Assembly (NCBI GenBank): GCA_015179025.1
Contig: WHUX01000358.1
Location: forward strand, 1 to 38,185
Source: Terfezia claveryi
Taxonomy: Eukaryota; Ascomycota; Pezizomycetes; Pezizales; Pezizaceae
Reading direction: 5' to 3'
Length of the DNA: 38,185 nt
The first letter of the stretch is position 1, and every line of letters begins with the position of its first letter. A program made the translations under genes and the position numbers. Shown in pieces: positions 1-9,759 of this stretch. A model generated the notes under the pieces. That model saw nothing but the letters and a program-made list of their open reading frames with translations, did not search any database and was not told the origin of the DNA.

Positions 1-2
1 CT

Positions 3-3000
3 CATAACGTAGCGTTTGAAAAACTGAAGGAACTCGTGAATTCCCTACATGTTTTAAAACCCTGGAATAATAAGTCTCCTGAACCAAAATATTTTGTCTG
101 TGATGCTAGTGATGTAGGACTAGGATCGTGGTTACGTCAAGGACCACTAACGCACATCAGACCATCATGCTTCCACTCAAGGTAATTTAATCCAGCACAA
201 CTCAATTATCCCAATTTCCAAAAAGAATTATTGGCGATTATTGACTCATTGAAATTTTTTGAAGCACAATTAAGAGGTCACAAGTTCACTATCCTTACTG
301 ACCACAAACCGTTAGTAACCTTCCATACTCAAACGCCTGCAAGTCAAAAATTGAGGCGATGGCAAGATTACCTAATGGAATTTGATACAGACATTCAGCA
401 TATAGCAGAAAAGGAAAATTTGATAGCAGATGCTCTATCAAGAAAGCATAAATACCCCAACATTCCCACTACCGAGGATGATTATATTTCCAACAGCATC
501 GATTCTCCTAACCACACCTATAATTGTAACATCTCTACTAATATTTTAAGAACTTTCCACTTACCAGAAATCTCCACTCAAAACGAAATGGTTTCTCGCA
601 GAGCTATCAATTTCAAGCATGTTGACTGTAATTTCAACAGATGTCATGTAAGAGCCGAAGAACTCGAACATCATATCTTCTGTCCATACTTTGATGGTAT
701 TCAGGATGAAGAAAGCGAATATGATATAGTTAAGGAAGAAGAGTCCTCAGACACTGAGACTCTATCTACTATACTAGAAGAGGTTTTCACTGGGTATGAC
801 CAAGTACCCAATATAAACAAGAACAAACCTTTAACAGTTCTTGGACTAAGATATAGGCCTCTCTCTTCAGAAAACGCTCAATAAAATACCCTCGCTCCTG
901 AAGAAGCGAAAGAAATTGCTATTGACCTAGCTCTTAGCAATTGGCAACAACACAAGAGGATGCACTAGTCCTTTTGTTGAGATTTTTACTGTCCTACTCA
1001 TAGCAGCTCCCATGCAATGAACAACCGCATGTTCACTGTCAAAACATATGCAATCTGCAACCACCACGGACATGGTAATATGAACTATAACCTGTCAGCC
1101 TCAGTTCTTAAGAAGAAGAAGGAATTCCATTAGAGTCATATTGAGCACCTCTTAGCTGCAAATGACTCTCATAAGGAACTAGCACCAGTACAACAGACAC
1201 CAGCATATCCAGTTCCATAAACTCTCAGCCACAATGAAGCTATCCATGAAATTAGAGAATGGGCAAAAAGGTGGAACGCCAATAAGCCAGCAGGCTCAAA
1301 TCTCCAACATAACTTTCAGTTCTGTAATCCTACCGAACAGATAAGCACCCATCAAATGGAACAGGAGATCAAAAATACTCCTGTTGCCCCGCAACAACCA
1401 TGGAATGCACCTCAACAACCAGCTGCAACTGCTAGCAGCAGTAAAGTAACTCTAATCAACAGCGCCGCCGTTACTACTCGTTCTCAAAAGCGAGTAGCCA
1501 TTAACAAAGACCCAGAACCCTCTTTCATTCAGGACACCAAGACTCCCAGACAGCGTTATGATTTCTGTAAGTTCTCAGGACATAATGCTTCTACATATAA
1601 AGAGAAGAAACCTACTATCAATGACTTTAATCAAAGGATCGAACTGACCCTCAACAAGCTCATTGAAGAGAAACACATCAGTAATGGATTGGAAGATAAT
1701 AAGGACTATTTCATTACCCTTTGGCTAGATCAATGTACAGGAATGAAAGCTGTATACCAGGTGTATATTAGAGTATATCATATCTGGAAGAACTATTATG
1801 ATACTTTTGTCAGCTGCAAGGATCATAGAATAAGAGATAGTTTTTTATATGTTAAGAACTAACAAGGACAATGGAGATTTGTCTTGCCCTCTACCTTTAA
1901 TATCGAAGGTAAGAACTATCTCGAATTAGTTATTAAAGATGTACATGAAGCAACTGCTCATGGTGGCATTAAAAAAACGATGAAATATCTTACTAACCAA
2001 TATGATCACTAGTCCTTTGCAGAACCAACTAAGGACTATATCAGAAGTTACGATACTTGTCAACTGACAAAGTATTCCAACAAGGCACCACTTAGACTCG
2101 TAACCCCATTACATGTACCAAGAAAGCCATAGACAGACATATCGATGGATTTTCTTAAGTTGGCACCTGTTTTCACTATGTATTCAATTTTGTATCCGAA
2201 TATTCCTGTTGAAGAAGATTATGTTGTTTGTATTTCATAACTTTGGACGATTGTCGATAGATAATCAGGATTTAAGTTTCTTATTCCTGTCTCAGATAAT
2301 TTCACAGCAGAACAATGTACTGCTACCTTTGATACTCATGTAGTCCCAACTATGGGATACCCTTTTTGTATTGTTTTTAATCGAGACACTCTTTTTATGT
2401 CATCACATTTTCAAGATTGGGCTAGGAATAAAGGAATCAAGTTGGAACTGTCCACCGCATATCATCCATGTGCAGATGGATAATCGGAAATTATGAACAA
2501 AGAAATTCTGCAAGTTGCAAGAGCCTGTAAAATCGAAGAATTTGATTGGCTATAGAAACTACCAGAGATATAGTTGAAACTTAACTCTAGGTATAATGCC
2601 ACTAGACAGAATAGCCCCTATTACACACTGTTTGGATTTAATACATATCTTGGCGTATCGATACTTCCATACCCCATTAATGCATATATACCAGCAAACA
2701 AATGTCATGAAGTAACATCTAAAAACCTTTATGATGCCAAAAAGACTCAAGTATGTCAAGCGAACAAACGACTACCCAATACAAGCAAATTTTCAGTCGG
2801 ACAACAAGTCATGCTTTCCTCAGAAAACATTAACATATCGAATGTCTCACCTAAACTCAAACCAAGATGGCTAGGCCCATTTCCTATTATTTCTAGTAAT
2901 TGAAAACGCAACAACTATGGCCTAGACTTGTCCAGCCAACCGGACCTGCACCTCATATATAATACTTTTCATATTAGTAAACTCAAACCATATTATAAAA

Positions 3001-3419
3001 ACGATTCTACTCAGTTCCCTCAAAGACAAATTCAGGAACTAGGACCAATTCAAGATGATCATTATGAAGTTGAAAAGGTATTAAAATTCAGAACAGCTTC
3101 TCGAATGGGAGAAAGACAATATAAGGTCAGATGGCTAGGATACTCTTCTAAACATGATTCTTGAGTAAACGCCAAGGATATCACTACCGAAATTCTCCAA
3201 GATTTCTGGACGACTGGAAGTTTGGAAAATACATTTAAGAGACGACGAACAACTCGAGGAAAACAAGGACTATGAACTAGAGATGAAACCAGAGCTCTCA
3301 TTCAACAAGAACGAGATCGAATTATGGGTCAAGAGACTACTAATGATATTCATGTTAATGCGAATGTATTAACAATGCATCAGATCTTAGGACATATGGA
3401 AATCAATTTAGCAGAATGA
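3..3419 (+). pseudogene. gypsy pol fragment: RNase H, linker, integrase, chromodomain
   Basis: A single frame holds the domains in order. RNase H spans about 3-470: FVCDASDVG with the first catalytic Asp, LTDHKPL, and a final ADALSR. A linker of about 475 codons (470-1880) contains zinc-knuckle remnants. Integrase runs about 1880-2900. Its HHCC domain keeps both His, but the first Cys of CxxC is Tyr. The core shows SMDF and DG*SE, while the usual SDR motif reads FNRD, so the second Asp is Asn. A chromodomain-like end (about 3036-3240) has HYEVEKVLKF and QYKVRWLGY followed by a stop where Trp is expected. Stops fall at expected Trp (KP*TD, YDH*) and Gln (DG*SE) positions. This is what C-to-T decay produces. 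It cannot make a working protein. Confidence 0.88.
990..1598 (+). other. zinc-knuckle remnants in the RNase H-integrase linker
   Basis: Within the pol frame, 1047-1088 reads Y-x2-C-x4-H-x4-Y and 1557-1598 reads Y-x2-C-x4-H-x4-Y. Both are CCHC knuckles in which the outer two Cys codons have become Tyr codons, a G-to-A transition. At 990-1013 there is a C-x2-H-x3-H motif like that of some gypsy gag knuckles. CCHC knuckles normally sit at the end of Gag (nucleocapsid), not between RNase H and integrase. Family B has the same arrangement at 29911-30285. The restored Cys is my inference; the His and central Cys are seen directly. Confidence 0.6.
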
Positions 3420-3447
3420 GAGAAGTAAGGATAGAAAATCCCTCTAT

Positions 3448-3456
3448 GTGGGGAAG
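3448..3456 (+). promoter_or_regulatory. polypurine tract of gypsy copy A1
   Basis: The tract GTGGGGAAG lies directly before the TGTAATGG start of the 3' LTR. This is the usual place for the primer of plus-strand DNA synthesis. It is short but almost entirely purine. Confidence 0.6.
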
Positions 3457-3654
3457 TGTAATGGAGAACGTTTTATTACTTATATAATTGCTTATATACT
3501 TTTGTATTTCCTATATTACTATTATGTTATATAACTAAGCCTCTCGGTTGAAAGACTAGCCTTCTACCATTTCCTACTGCTTTATAAGCATTTATAGTAT
3601 GCGGAATTTGCCATGGGAAATCCCATAGAACTTACCATATAAGCACACCCTCAG

Positions 3655-3765
3655 AATGGCCGCATGACCTTTGTTTTAAATGTGTGAGTCACCACTATAG
3701 CCACATGACCTTTGTTCTGGCCATGTGACTCATTACTATGGCCACATGACCTCTTTTGTACAGCA
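3655..3765 (+). repeat. tandem subrepeats in the LTR U3 region
   Basis: Two to three imperfect copies of a roughly 45-bp unit contain CACATGACCTTTG followed by CCATGTGACTC, so CACATG and CATGTG alternate as a small inverted repeat. They lie about 70 bp upstream of the TATA box. This would fit an enhancer or regulator-binding cluster. The same block is present at about 32505-32620 in the second LTR. Confidence 0.5.
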
Positions 3766-3829
3766 TACTACCTTCTAGTGTGCTACCCTTTATTGTATTT
3801 ATTTCCTTAGTTATCAGATCTCAGAGAAG

Positions 3830-3837
3830 TATAAATA
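3830..3837 (+). promoter_or_regulatory. TATA box in LTR A1
   Basis: TATAAATA lies in the middle of the LTR, downstream of the subrepeats. It is conserved at the matching place in the other LTR (32679-32686). It is the likely core promoter element for retrotransposon RNA. Confidence 0.6.
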
Positions 3838-4131
3838 GGCGCTGGATTCCCTCTGGAATCCATCAAGCAGACAGAGAACAATCAAGCACACAGCAGCAAG
3901 CAAGCCTATATACTGATCAGATCAAGATTATATAGCTTAGATAGAACAAATTATATAAGATAGATTACACCAGTTAATTACTATTCCCTTTGGGAACGTC
4001 CTACATAGTAATCTCCCTACCCTTCTGAGGTCTTACCTCAGCAGAACTGAAATACACAAACGTCCATGCCTATGAATATAGATTGTATAAATAGTACTGA
4101 ATGAATACTGCCTAGTAGCATTCATTATAAT

Positions 4132-4623
4132 GGGCCACTACCACCATTTCGAAAGCATTGGTTCTCCAATACTAGAGATACTACTAATTTAGATTATAAT
4201 ATAGACGAAGTCAATTTCATAGATATTATATCTACTGATTTTGATTACTACTCTAATTCATACTATAACGAGGGATCTAATAGGGAGGCTCAAACTTTTT
4301 GTATTAAACCAAAATCCAATAAGGGAAGTTAGCATATTGATACAATTACTCATCTATGTGCAGACAACCCAATACGTCTATATATATTTCTGGAGGAAGA
4401 CCAAAACTTCAATTTGTTTACTCCATTCCATACCTCAATTATGTATCGACTGGTACGCTTCTTTAATTCTACAAAGACCTCCCAATCAAAGATCAACCAG
4501 TTTTTCAAGGATAACCTTTTAAAAGGCCTTAATCCAATGCATGAGATTCAATTTCGGTCAGCATATACAATATATAAGCTTATCAACATAGCAGCAAATG
4601 ATCCTTCCTAGTACACAAGAACA
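4132..4623 (+). pseudogene. Plavaka-type (KDZ) transposase, N-terminal fragment
   Basis: One frame from 4132 to the insertion point at 4623 contains two in-frame stops (SNKGS*HID and DPS*YT; Trp expected in the second). It includes NLFTPFHTSIMYRL, SQSKINQFFKDNL and IQFRSAYTIYKLI, matching the conserved N-terminal region of fungal Plavaka transposases (PF..S..E..LA.W, S...ID.F, F.S). The first residues are lost under the gypsy LTR that ends at 4129. The gene resumes at 11568: joining 4623 to 11573 keeps the reading frame and leads into the expected FSYRN block. The transposase would have cut and pasted its own element; it is inactive now. Confidence 0.78.
4619..4623. repeat. left target-site duplication of the foldback-like element
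   Basis: GAACA here and at 11568-11572 flank the element exactly. The bases before and after differ, so the duplication is 5 bp. Keeping one copy restores the transposase frame. Confidence 0.78.
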
Positions 4624-5299
4624 TCATGAAAGATTTTTCCTCGCCTTAATACCCCTCTAGGCCTTCTGACGGACTATACCAACCCCTTGAACCCCTAGTC
4701 ACCCCATGCGCCGTTAAGGCCACCTAATTGCCCTATGCGTCATAACGGCTACTTGTTGATGCAATCCACGACCTGAGATTGTACTCAGAAGGTTGGCACC
4801 CTAGGGTTCAGTATTGTGTAACAGCACCCTCGTACCCTATGTTGTACATCCGGGCCCTCAAGCTCTATACTGTTTCTGCCCCTAGGTGCCAATCAATAAT
4901 CATCCAACGTCCAGGTGTTATAAGACTGCAGTATGCCTCTGTAATGCAGGTGTGCGCCCTGGCACAACAACCTAACAGGCAACATGTCCACTCTACTTGG
5001 TGCATATAGAGAATAATATTAATAGCAGCCAGGCAAATGCAGCCATGTAGAGAAGGAAAGTAAGATAAAGGTAGCTAGGTATAAGCAATACATTGCATGC
5101 ACTAGGTGAACTTGAGCTTCTATATACACTGATAAGCCATATTTGTACTTTCACGGAACCATTCCATTATAGATCCCACTAGGACTCTGTCCTACATATA
5201 TGCCTCCTACAATCCAGCCGTTCCTAGACCTCAGCAGTCTCCAAAGTAGTAACCGCCCTTGCTGATGTAGTTATCCACTGCAACTAGCAACCCCTAGTA

Positions 5300-6010
5300 G
5301 TAGAGTAATTAGCTAGGTAGTCCTATGAAGTCCACGGATTTGCTAGCGAGTCCATGTACCTAGCTATATCTATTCATATTGATAGGGGATATCTCAAGAG
5401 TTGGGAGTGCACTTGCGGAGTCCTAAGAGCAATTAGTAATACCTCTACATAGAGTTCGCTGGATTTCTAGCAAGTTCATATACCTAGCTATATCTAAATA
5501 TAGATAGAGGATATCTCAGCGGAGTCCTAAGAGAAATTAGCATTGCCTTCACATAGAGTCCGCTGGTTTGTGGTGAGTTCACATACCTAGCTATGCCTGT
5601 GTCTGCATAGATAGATTAGGGATATCTCACAACTGCAGTTTGGGCGTCCTAAGAGCAATTAGCAATGCCTTCATATAGAGTCCGCTGGTTTCTGAGAGTT
5701 CAGGACCTAGCTATAACTGTGTCTGCGCATATAGATTGGGGATATCTCGCAACTGCAGTTTGGGCATCCTAAGAGCAATTAGCAATGCCTTCATATAGAG
5801 TCCGCTTGTATCTTAGCGAGTTTACATACCTAGCTATGCCTGTATCTGCCTACATAGATTCTGGATATCCCATAACTGCACTTTGGGCGTCCTAAGAGCA
5901 ATTAGCTAGGACTTTACATAGAGTCCGCAGGTTGTCTGACGAGTTCACGCACCTGGCTGTGTCTGCGCATATAGATGGGGGAAATCTCGAGAGTGTACTA
6001 GGGGAGTCCT
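5300..6010 (+). repeat. satellite array, left arm (about 6 units of 118-125 bp)
   Basis: Units are recognised by GAGTCCGCTGG, then TACCTAGCTAT, then GATATCTC, then CCTAAGAGCAATTAG. They begin near 5324, 5442, 5556, 5680, 5800 and 5920. The units are diverged from each other. The right arm carries about ten units of the same satellite in reverse, so the arms have expanded or contracted independently. Confidence 0.8.
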
Positions 6011-6313
6011 AACCTCAGTGCTAGCTGCTTGACCTTCCACCGACTACTGGCTGGCTGCATTATATGTCATACCATGAAAAGAGAGATTTCATGTGCTCTC
6101 GTGTTCTGTTGGTTCGTACAGCCCTGGAAATATGTGTCGGTTGACACGGCTAGGAAATATGTATTGATTGGTCGGAAGGCAGATTTGTGCATGCTAGTCT
6201 GACAGATCAGCATATGCATGTTTCAGGCTACATATGCTCGCCAGCCGTGGGTTTACTGAAGTAGGTAATAGGCATGGAAGATGAGCACTAAGGGCGGGCT
6301 TGTTTATATGGAC

Positions 6314-6640
6314 TTGTGTATGTGAGAAACTCATACTTTTGGAGACTTATATATATATATGCGAGAAACTCATACTTTTGGAGATATATATATATATATG
6401 TGAGACACTCGTGTTTTGGAGATATATATATATATATACGTGAAAAACTCTTGCTTTTGGAGGCTTATATATATATATGTGAGAAACTCGTGCTTTTGAG
6501 GCTTATTAGTATATATACGAGAAACTTATGCTTTTGGAGATATATATATATATATGCAAGAAACTCATGCTTTTGGTGATATATATATATATATGCGAGA
6601 CAATCGTGCTTTAGAGATATATATATATATTTTGGTCCGT
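6314..6640 (+). repeat. TA-rich 40-bp tandem repeat, left arm (about 8 units)
   Basis: Each unit is (TA)n followed by GYGAGAAACTCRTGCTTTTGGAG. Units begin near 6315, 6359, 6400, 6437, 6478, 6517, 6555 and 6594. Open frames across this block on both strands (YIYIYARNSCFW type) result only from the repeat. Confidence 0.8.
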
Positions 6641-6654
6641 TCTGGAATTCCAGG

Positions 6655-6726
6655 CCATACCGGTATAGACTGGGCCGTTCCAGGATTGCCCGGGCCATAC
6701 CGGTATAGCCCCCCATACCGGTATGG
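6655..6726. other. three ACCGGT-centred palindromes, left arm
   Basis: ATACCGGTAT occurs three times (centres near 6661, 6701 and 6719) in 72 bp. The third is a perfect 14-bp palindrome, CCATACCGGTATGG (6713-6726). The first two have one arm changed from G to A. GGGCCGTTCC lies between the copies. The matching cluster in the right arm is at 9018-9056. Confidence 0.75.
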
Positions 6727-7189
6727 ACTGGGCCGTTCCGAGATTGCGAGATTACCCAGGCCGTTCCGGGATGGCATAAATATTCATATCTTCTTATATT
6801 TCCTTCGCACACCCAACTTATTTGGCCTAACCAACGTAAATCATTTGATGCCATATTCCTAGATTCCTGTCTACCTTAACCTCTACCCTCTACGCAGTCA
6901 CCATCCCATTCCAACCTCCAACGCACCATCCCATTCCAAACTCCAACACAAATGGTCTCCCAGCATAGCAGCACTTGCACTACTGCGCTGTTCTTATAGT
7001 TCAACTGCATTATATACATTTTGAAATAATTCATTTTATTCTCACGATTATCGAATAAGGCTATCTAACACACTGCGCCCTAAAACCCCCATCTGTACCA
7101 GCCTTCACATCCGAGTCCCTAGAATCCTAAATTTACCGTCCATATGAGCCTGCAATTCACTATCCATACTAGCCTGGATATCCACTAGA

Positions 7190-7680
7190 ATTGACCAAGC
7201 AACTCAGCCTAGAATTGAGCTAGGAAATCAGCCTAGAATTGAGTGAGGAAATCAGCAGAGAACTGAGCAAGGATATCACCGAATCGAGCGAGGAAATCAG
7301 CCTACAATCGAGTGAGCAAATCAGCATACAATTGAGTGAGCAAATCAGCCTAGAATCGAGCAAGCAAATCAGCGAGAAAATGAGCGAGCAAACCAGTATA
7401 TAAGCAAATCAGCCTAGAATTGAGAAAGGAAATCAGCAGAGAATTGAGCAAGGAAATCACCACCGGTATAGAATTGAGCGTGGAAATCAGCCTAGAATCA
7501 AGTAAGCAAATCAGCATATAATTGAGCGAGCAAATCAGCCTAGAATCGAGCAAGCAAATCAGCATAAAAGCGAGCGAGCAAATCAGCCTAGAATCGAGCA
7601 AGCAAATAAGCGAGAAAATGAGCGAGCAAATGAGCGAGAAAATGAGCGAGCAAACCAGTTAGAATTGAGTAAGCAAAATT
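7190..7680. repeat. 24-bp tandem array in the foldback spacer
   Basis: About 20 imperfect units built on GAGCAAATCAGCCTAGAATC. Open frames on the minus strand (LLDSRLICSLN repeats) are a by-product. No counterpart was seen in the arms. Confidence 0.75.
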
Positions 7681-7960
7681 ATTTGGAAGGAATGAACAAG
7701 AGAAAAGCTCTAAGTCCCAGCTGGACATACCTTAGAAATAGGGACTTGCCGTGTCTTGCTGCCAGCCATTGGATCGACTGGCGCTGTCTTAAAACCAGAT
7801 TACTTGTCTTACCTACAATCATCCTGCTGCGTCGGTTGAGGCTCCTCCTGCAATTGGCAAAACCTAGCACAAAGGAGGAAATACCCATATATGGGAAACG
7901 AATGAGAAGACAAACACATAGAAATGATTGCTTTTCGGCCTCTATATATGCATGCAATTC
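7680..7960. other. unique 280-bp core of the foldback spacer
   Basis: This is the only stretch of the spacer longer than 250 bp without tandem repeats. It is open on both strands: a frame of 104 codons on plus starting in the preceding array (7665-7979), and 92 codons on minus (7679-7957). Neither product resembles a family I know. The plus frame is basic and Leu-rich, the minus frame has a hydrophobic start. I do not claim a gene. Confidence 0.3.
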
Positions 7961-8165
7961 ATGCTTCCGTTGGCTCTAGATATTGGTGTTTTGTATGCTT
8001 TTGCTAGCTCTAGGTATTGGTGTTTTGCATGCTTCCACTAGTGCTATATATTGGTGTTTTGCATGCTTCCGCTGGCGCTATATATTGGTGTTTTTCATGC
8101 TTCTGCTGGCTCTGTATATTGGTTTTTTCATGCTTTCGCCAGCTCTAGATATTGGTGTGTTTCAT
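7960..8165. repeat. 33-bp tandem array in the foldback spacer (6 units)
   Basis: Units of the form ATGCTTCCGCTGGCGCTA followed by TATTGGTGTTTTGC begin near 7964, 7998, 8030, 8064, 8097 and 8130. Differences among units are mostly transitions. Confidence 0.8.
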
Positions 8166-8244
8166 ACTAGGAAGTATGACGGAAGTGGACACTACGTAAT
8201 GCAGACTGAGGCAGATGATTTCACATATGGACATGGATATACAT

Positions 8245-8435
8245 GCTAAGAAGGACCTCCGATTGCAGGCCCCAATTGCAGGCTCATATAGATACGGATA
8301 TCTAGGCTAAGAAAGAACCCCAATTGCATACTCATATAGATGTGGATATCCAGACTAATAGGGACCCTTGATCGCAGGCTAATAGGGACCCCCAATTGTA
8401 GGCTAATAGAGACCTCCGATTGCAGGCTCAAGGAT
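8245..8435. repeat. 25-bp tandem array in the foldback spacer
   Basis: Imperfect units on AGGCTAATAGGGACCC plus CCAATTGC, about seven in number, with two longer variants carrying CATATAGATACGGATATC. Confidence 0.7.
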
Positions 8436-8604
8436 ATAAACGCCAGCTTGGTGAGTTGTCAATAGTACAAAAACTTGCTCGTTTCATGGTACACACTGTA
8501 GAAGCAGCAATTCTAGGCAATTAGTATTTTCAGGGAATACAAGAAATCTTCTACTCCGAGCATTGTGTTAACAGACCAGAATATATACATAAGAAAAGCT
8601 CTAC

Positions 8605-8785
8605 CATCTTCAACTTGCTCAATTCTCCACTTGCCCAATCTCCCGCTTGCCTAATCCTCCGCTTACCCAATTCCTCGCTTACTCAATCCCCCGCTTGCTT
8701 AATCCCCATACCCACTTGCTTAATCCCCCGCTTGCTCAATCCTCATATCCACTTGCTCAATCCCCCACTTGCTTAACATCCTGCT
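8605..8785. repeat. 16-18-bp tandem array in the foldback spacer
   Basis: About ten units of the type CCGCTTGCTCAATCC, pyrimidine-rich on the plus strand. Confidence 0.7.
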
Positions 8786-9017
8786 AGCTCTTATATTGAA
8801 TTCGTACATGGGTGTGGCCCTGATCCAGTATGACAATAGGCATCTCCGATGTTCTTTGACTAAATGTTGCTATAAAATTACCTTCATATCGGATATGTCC
8901 CTATTTAGTACTTTTAATGTCGCTGTGGCCGCTGTGGTGTTGTGATAAATCCTTGTTGCTATCCATGACATTGAACAATTTAATCCCGTAACGGCCTGGT
9001 CCGTTGCGATATCCAGT

Positions 9018-9056
9018 CCATACTGGTATGGACCGGGCCATACCGGTATGGCCCGG
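9018..9056. other. perfect 24-bp palindrome and a neighbour, right arm
   Basis: 9033-9056 is a perfect 24-bp palindrome centred on ACCGGT at 9042-9047, flanked by CCGGGCC and its complement. Directly before it, 9018-9031 (CCATACTGGTATGG) is the same palindrome with one C-to-T change. It is the mirror of 6655-6726. Such a symmetrical site could bind a dimeric protein or form a cruciform. Confidence 0.85.
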
Positions 9057-9084
9057 ATCCCGGAACGGACCAGAACATATATAC

Positions 9085-9430
9085 TTATATATCTCCAAAA
9101 GCATGAGTTTCTCGTATATATACTAATAAGCCTCAAATGCACGAGTTTCCTGCATATATGTATATAAGCCTCCAAAAGCATGAGTTTCTCACGCACATAT
9201 ATATATATGCCTCCAAAGAATGAGTATCTCATACATATATATATATATCTCCAAAAGTATGAGTTTCTTGTATATATACTAATAAGCCTTAAATGCATGA
9301 GTTTCCTGCATATATATATATAAGCCTCCAAAAGCATGAGTTTCTCATGCATATATATATATATATCTCCAAAGCACGAGTGTCTCGCATATATATATAT
9401 ATATCTCCAAAAGCATGAGTTTCTTGCATG
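9085..9430 (-). repeat. TA-rich 40-bp tandem repeat, right arm (about 9 units)
   Basis: Reverse complement of the array at 6314-6640: (TA)n with CTCCAAAAGCATGAGTTTCT. Units lie near 9100, 9140, 9178, 9218, 9256, 9293, 9332, 9374 and 9411. Confidence 0.8.
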
Positions 9431-9759
9431 CACAATTCCATATGAACAAGCCCACTATTAATGCTCATCTTCTATACCTATTACCCACTTTGGTTGACCT
9501 ATACCTGGTAGGCATATGTAGCCTGAAACATGCATGTGCTGATCTGTTAGAACAGTGTACACAAATCTGCCTTCCGACCAATCAACATATATTTCCCGGC
9601 CATGTCAACCAATACATATTTCCAGGTCTGCATGAACCAACAGAATACGAAAGCACATGAATCTCCTCTTTTCATGGTATGATACATAACGTAGCCAGCT
9701 GGTAGTCGGCAGAAGGTCAAGTAGCCAGCGCTGAGGTTAGGACTCCTCTAGTGCACTCT

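Larger units (their letters stand above)
1..4129 (+). mobile_element. Ty3/gypsy LTR retrotransposon, family A, copy 1 (5' part outside the window)
   Basis: The window opens inside the RNase H domain of a gypsy-type pol. The same frame continues through integrase and a chromodomain-like end, then a purine-rich tract and a 673-bp LTR. The order RNase H, integrase, chromodomain, LTR is that of chromoviral Ty3/gypsy elements. The LTR abuts the N-terminal part of a Plavaka-type transposase, so this element inserted into that gene. A second copy of the family begins at 32306 and provides the 5' half missing here. The two copies overlap over about 0.8 kb (1-829 against about 37396-38185). The element is dead: roughly 18 in-frame stops, but no frameshift over 3.4 kb. 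Confidence 0.9.
3457..4129 (+). repeat. 3' LTR of gypsy copy A1
   Basis: The repeat starts TGTAATGGAGAA and ends GCATTCATTATA. The other copy (32306-33228) ends in TTACA, so the two ends form a short inverted repeat TGTAA/TTACA, here with one C-to-T change. The copies are closely similar along their length and differ mostly by transitions. The exception is a 250-bp insertion found only in the second copy. It contains a TATA box at 3830 and short tandem subrepeats at 3655-3765. Confidence 0.88.
4624..6775 (+). repeat. left inverted arm of the foldback-like element
   Basis: From outside in: a terminal block rich in C, a block of about 430 bp (4745-5170), six satellite units, a block of unique sequence (6010-6310), eight TA-rich units and a palindrome cluster. 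Each block recurs in the right arm in mirror order. The outer 120 bp is the most diverged part: the right arm there is GC-rich while this side has lost most CpG. Confidence 0.82.

Noticed and set aside
2113..2343. 76-codon open frame inside the gypsy A1 integrase.
   Set aside because: It is out of frame with the integrase motifs around it (SMDF, DG*SE) and is a shadow.
6316..6862. Open frames of 87-129 codons with YIYIYARNSCFW-type repeats on both strands (also 8870-9433).
   Set aside because: They are produced by the TA-rich 40-bp tandem repeat of the foldback arms and have no domain or codon signature.
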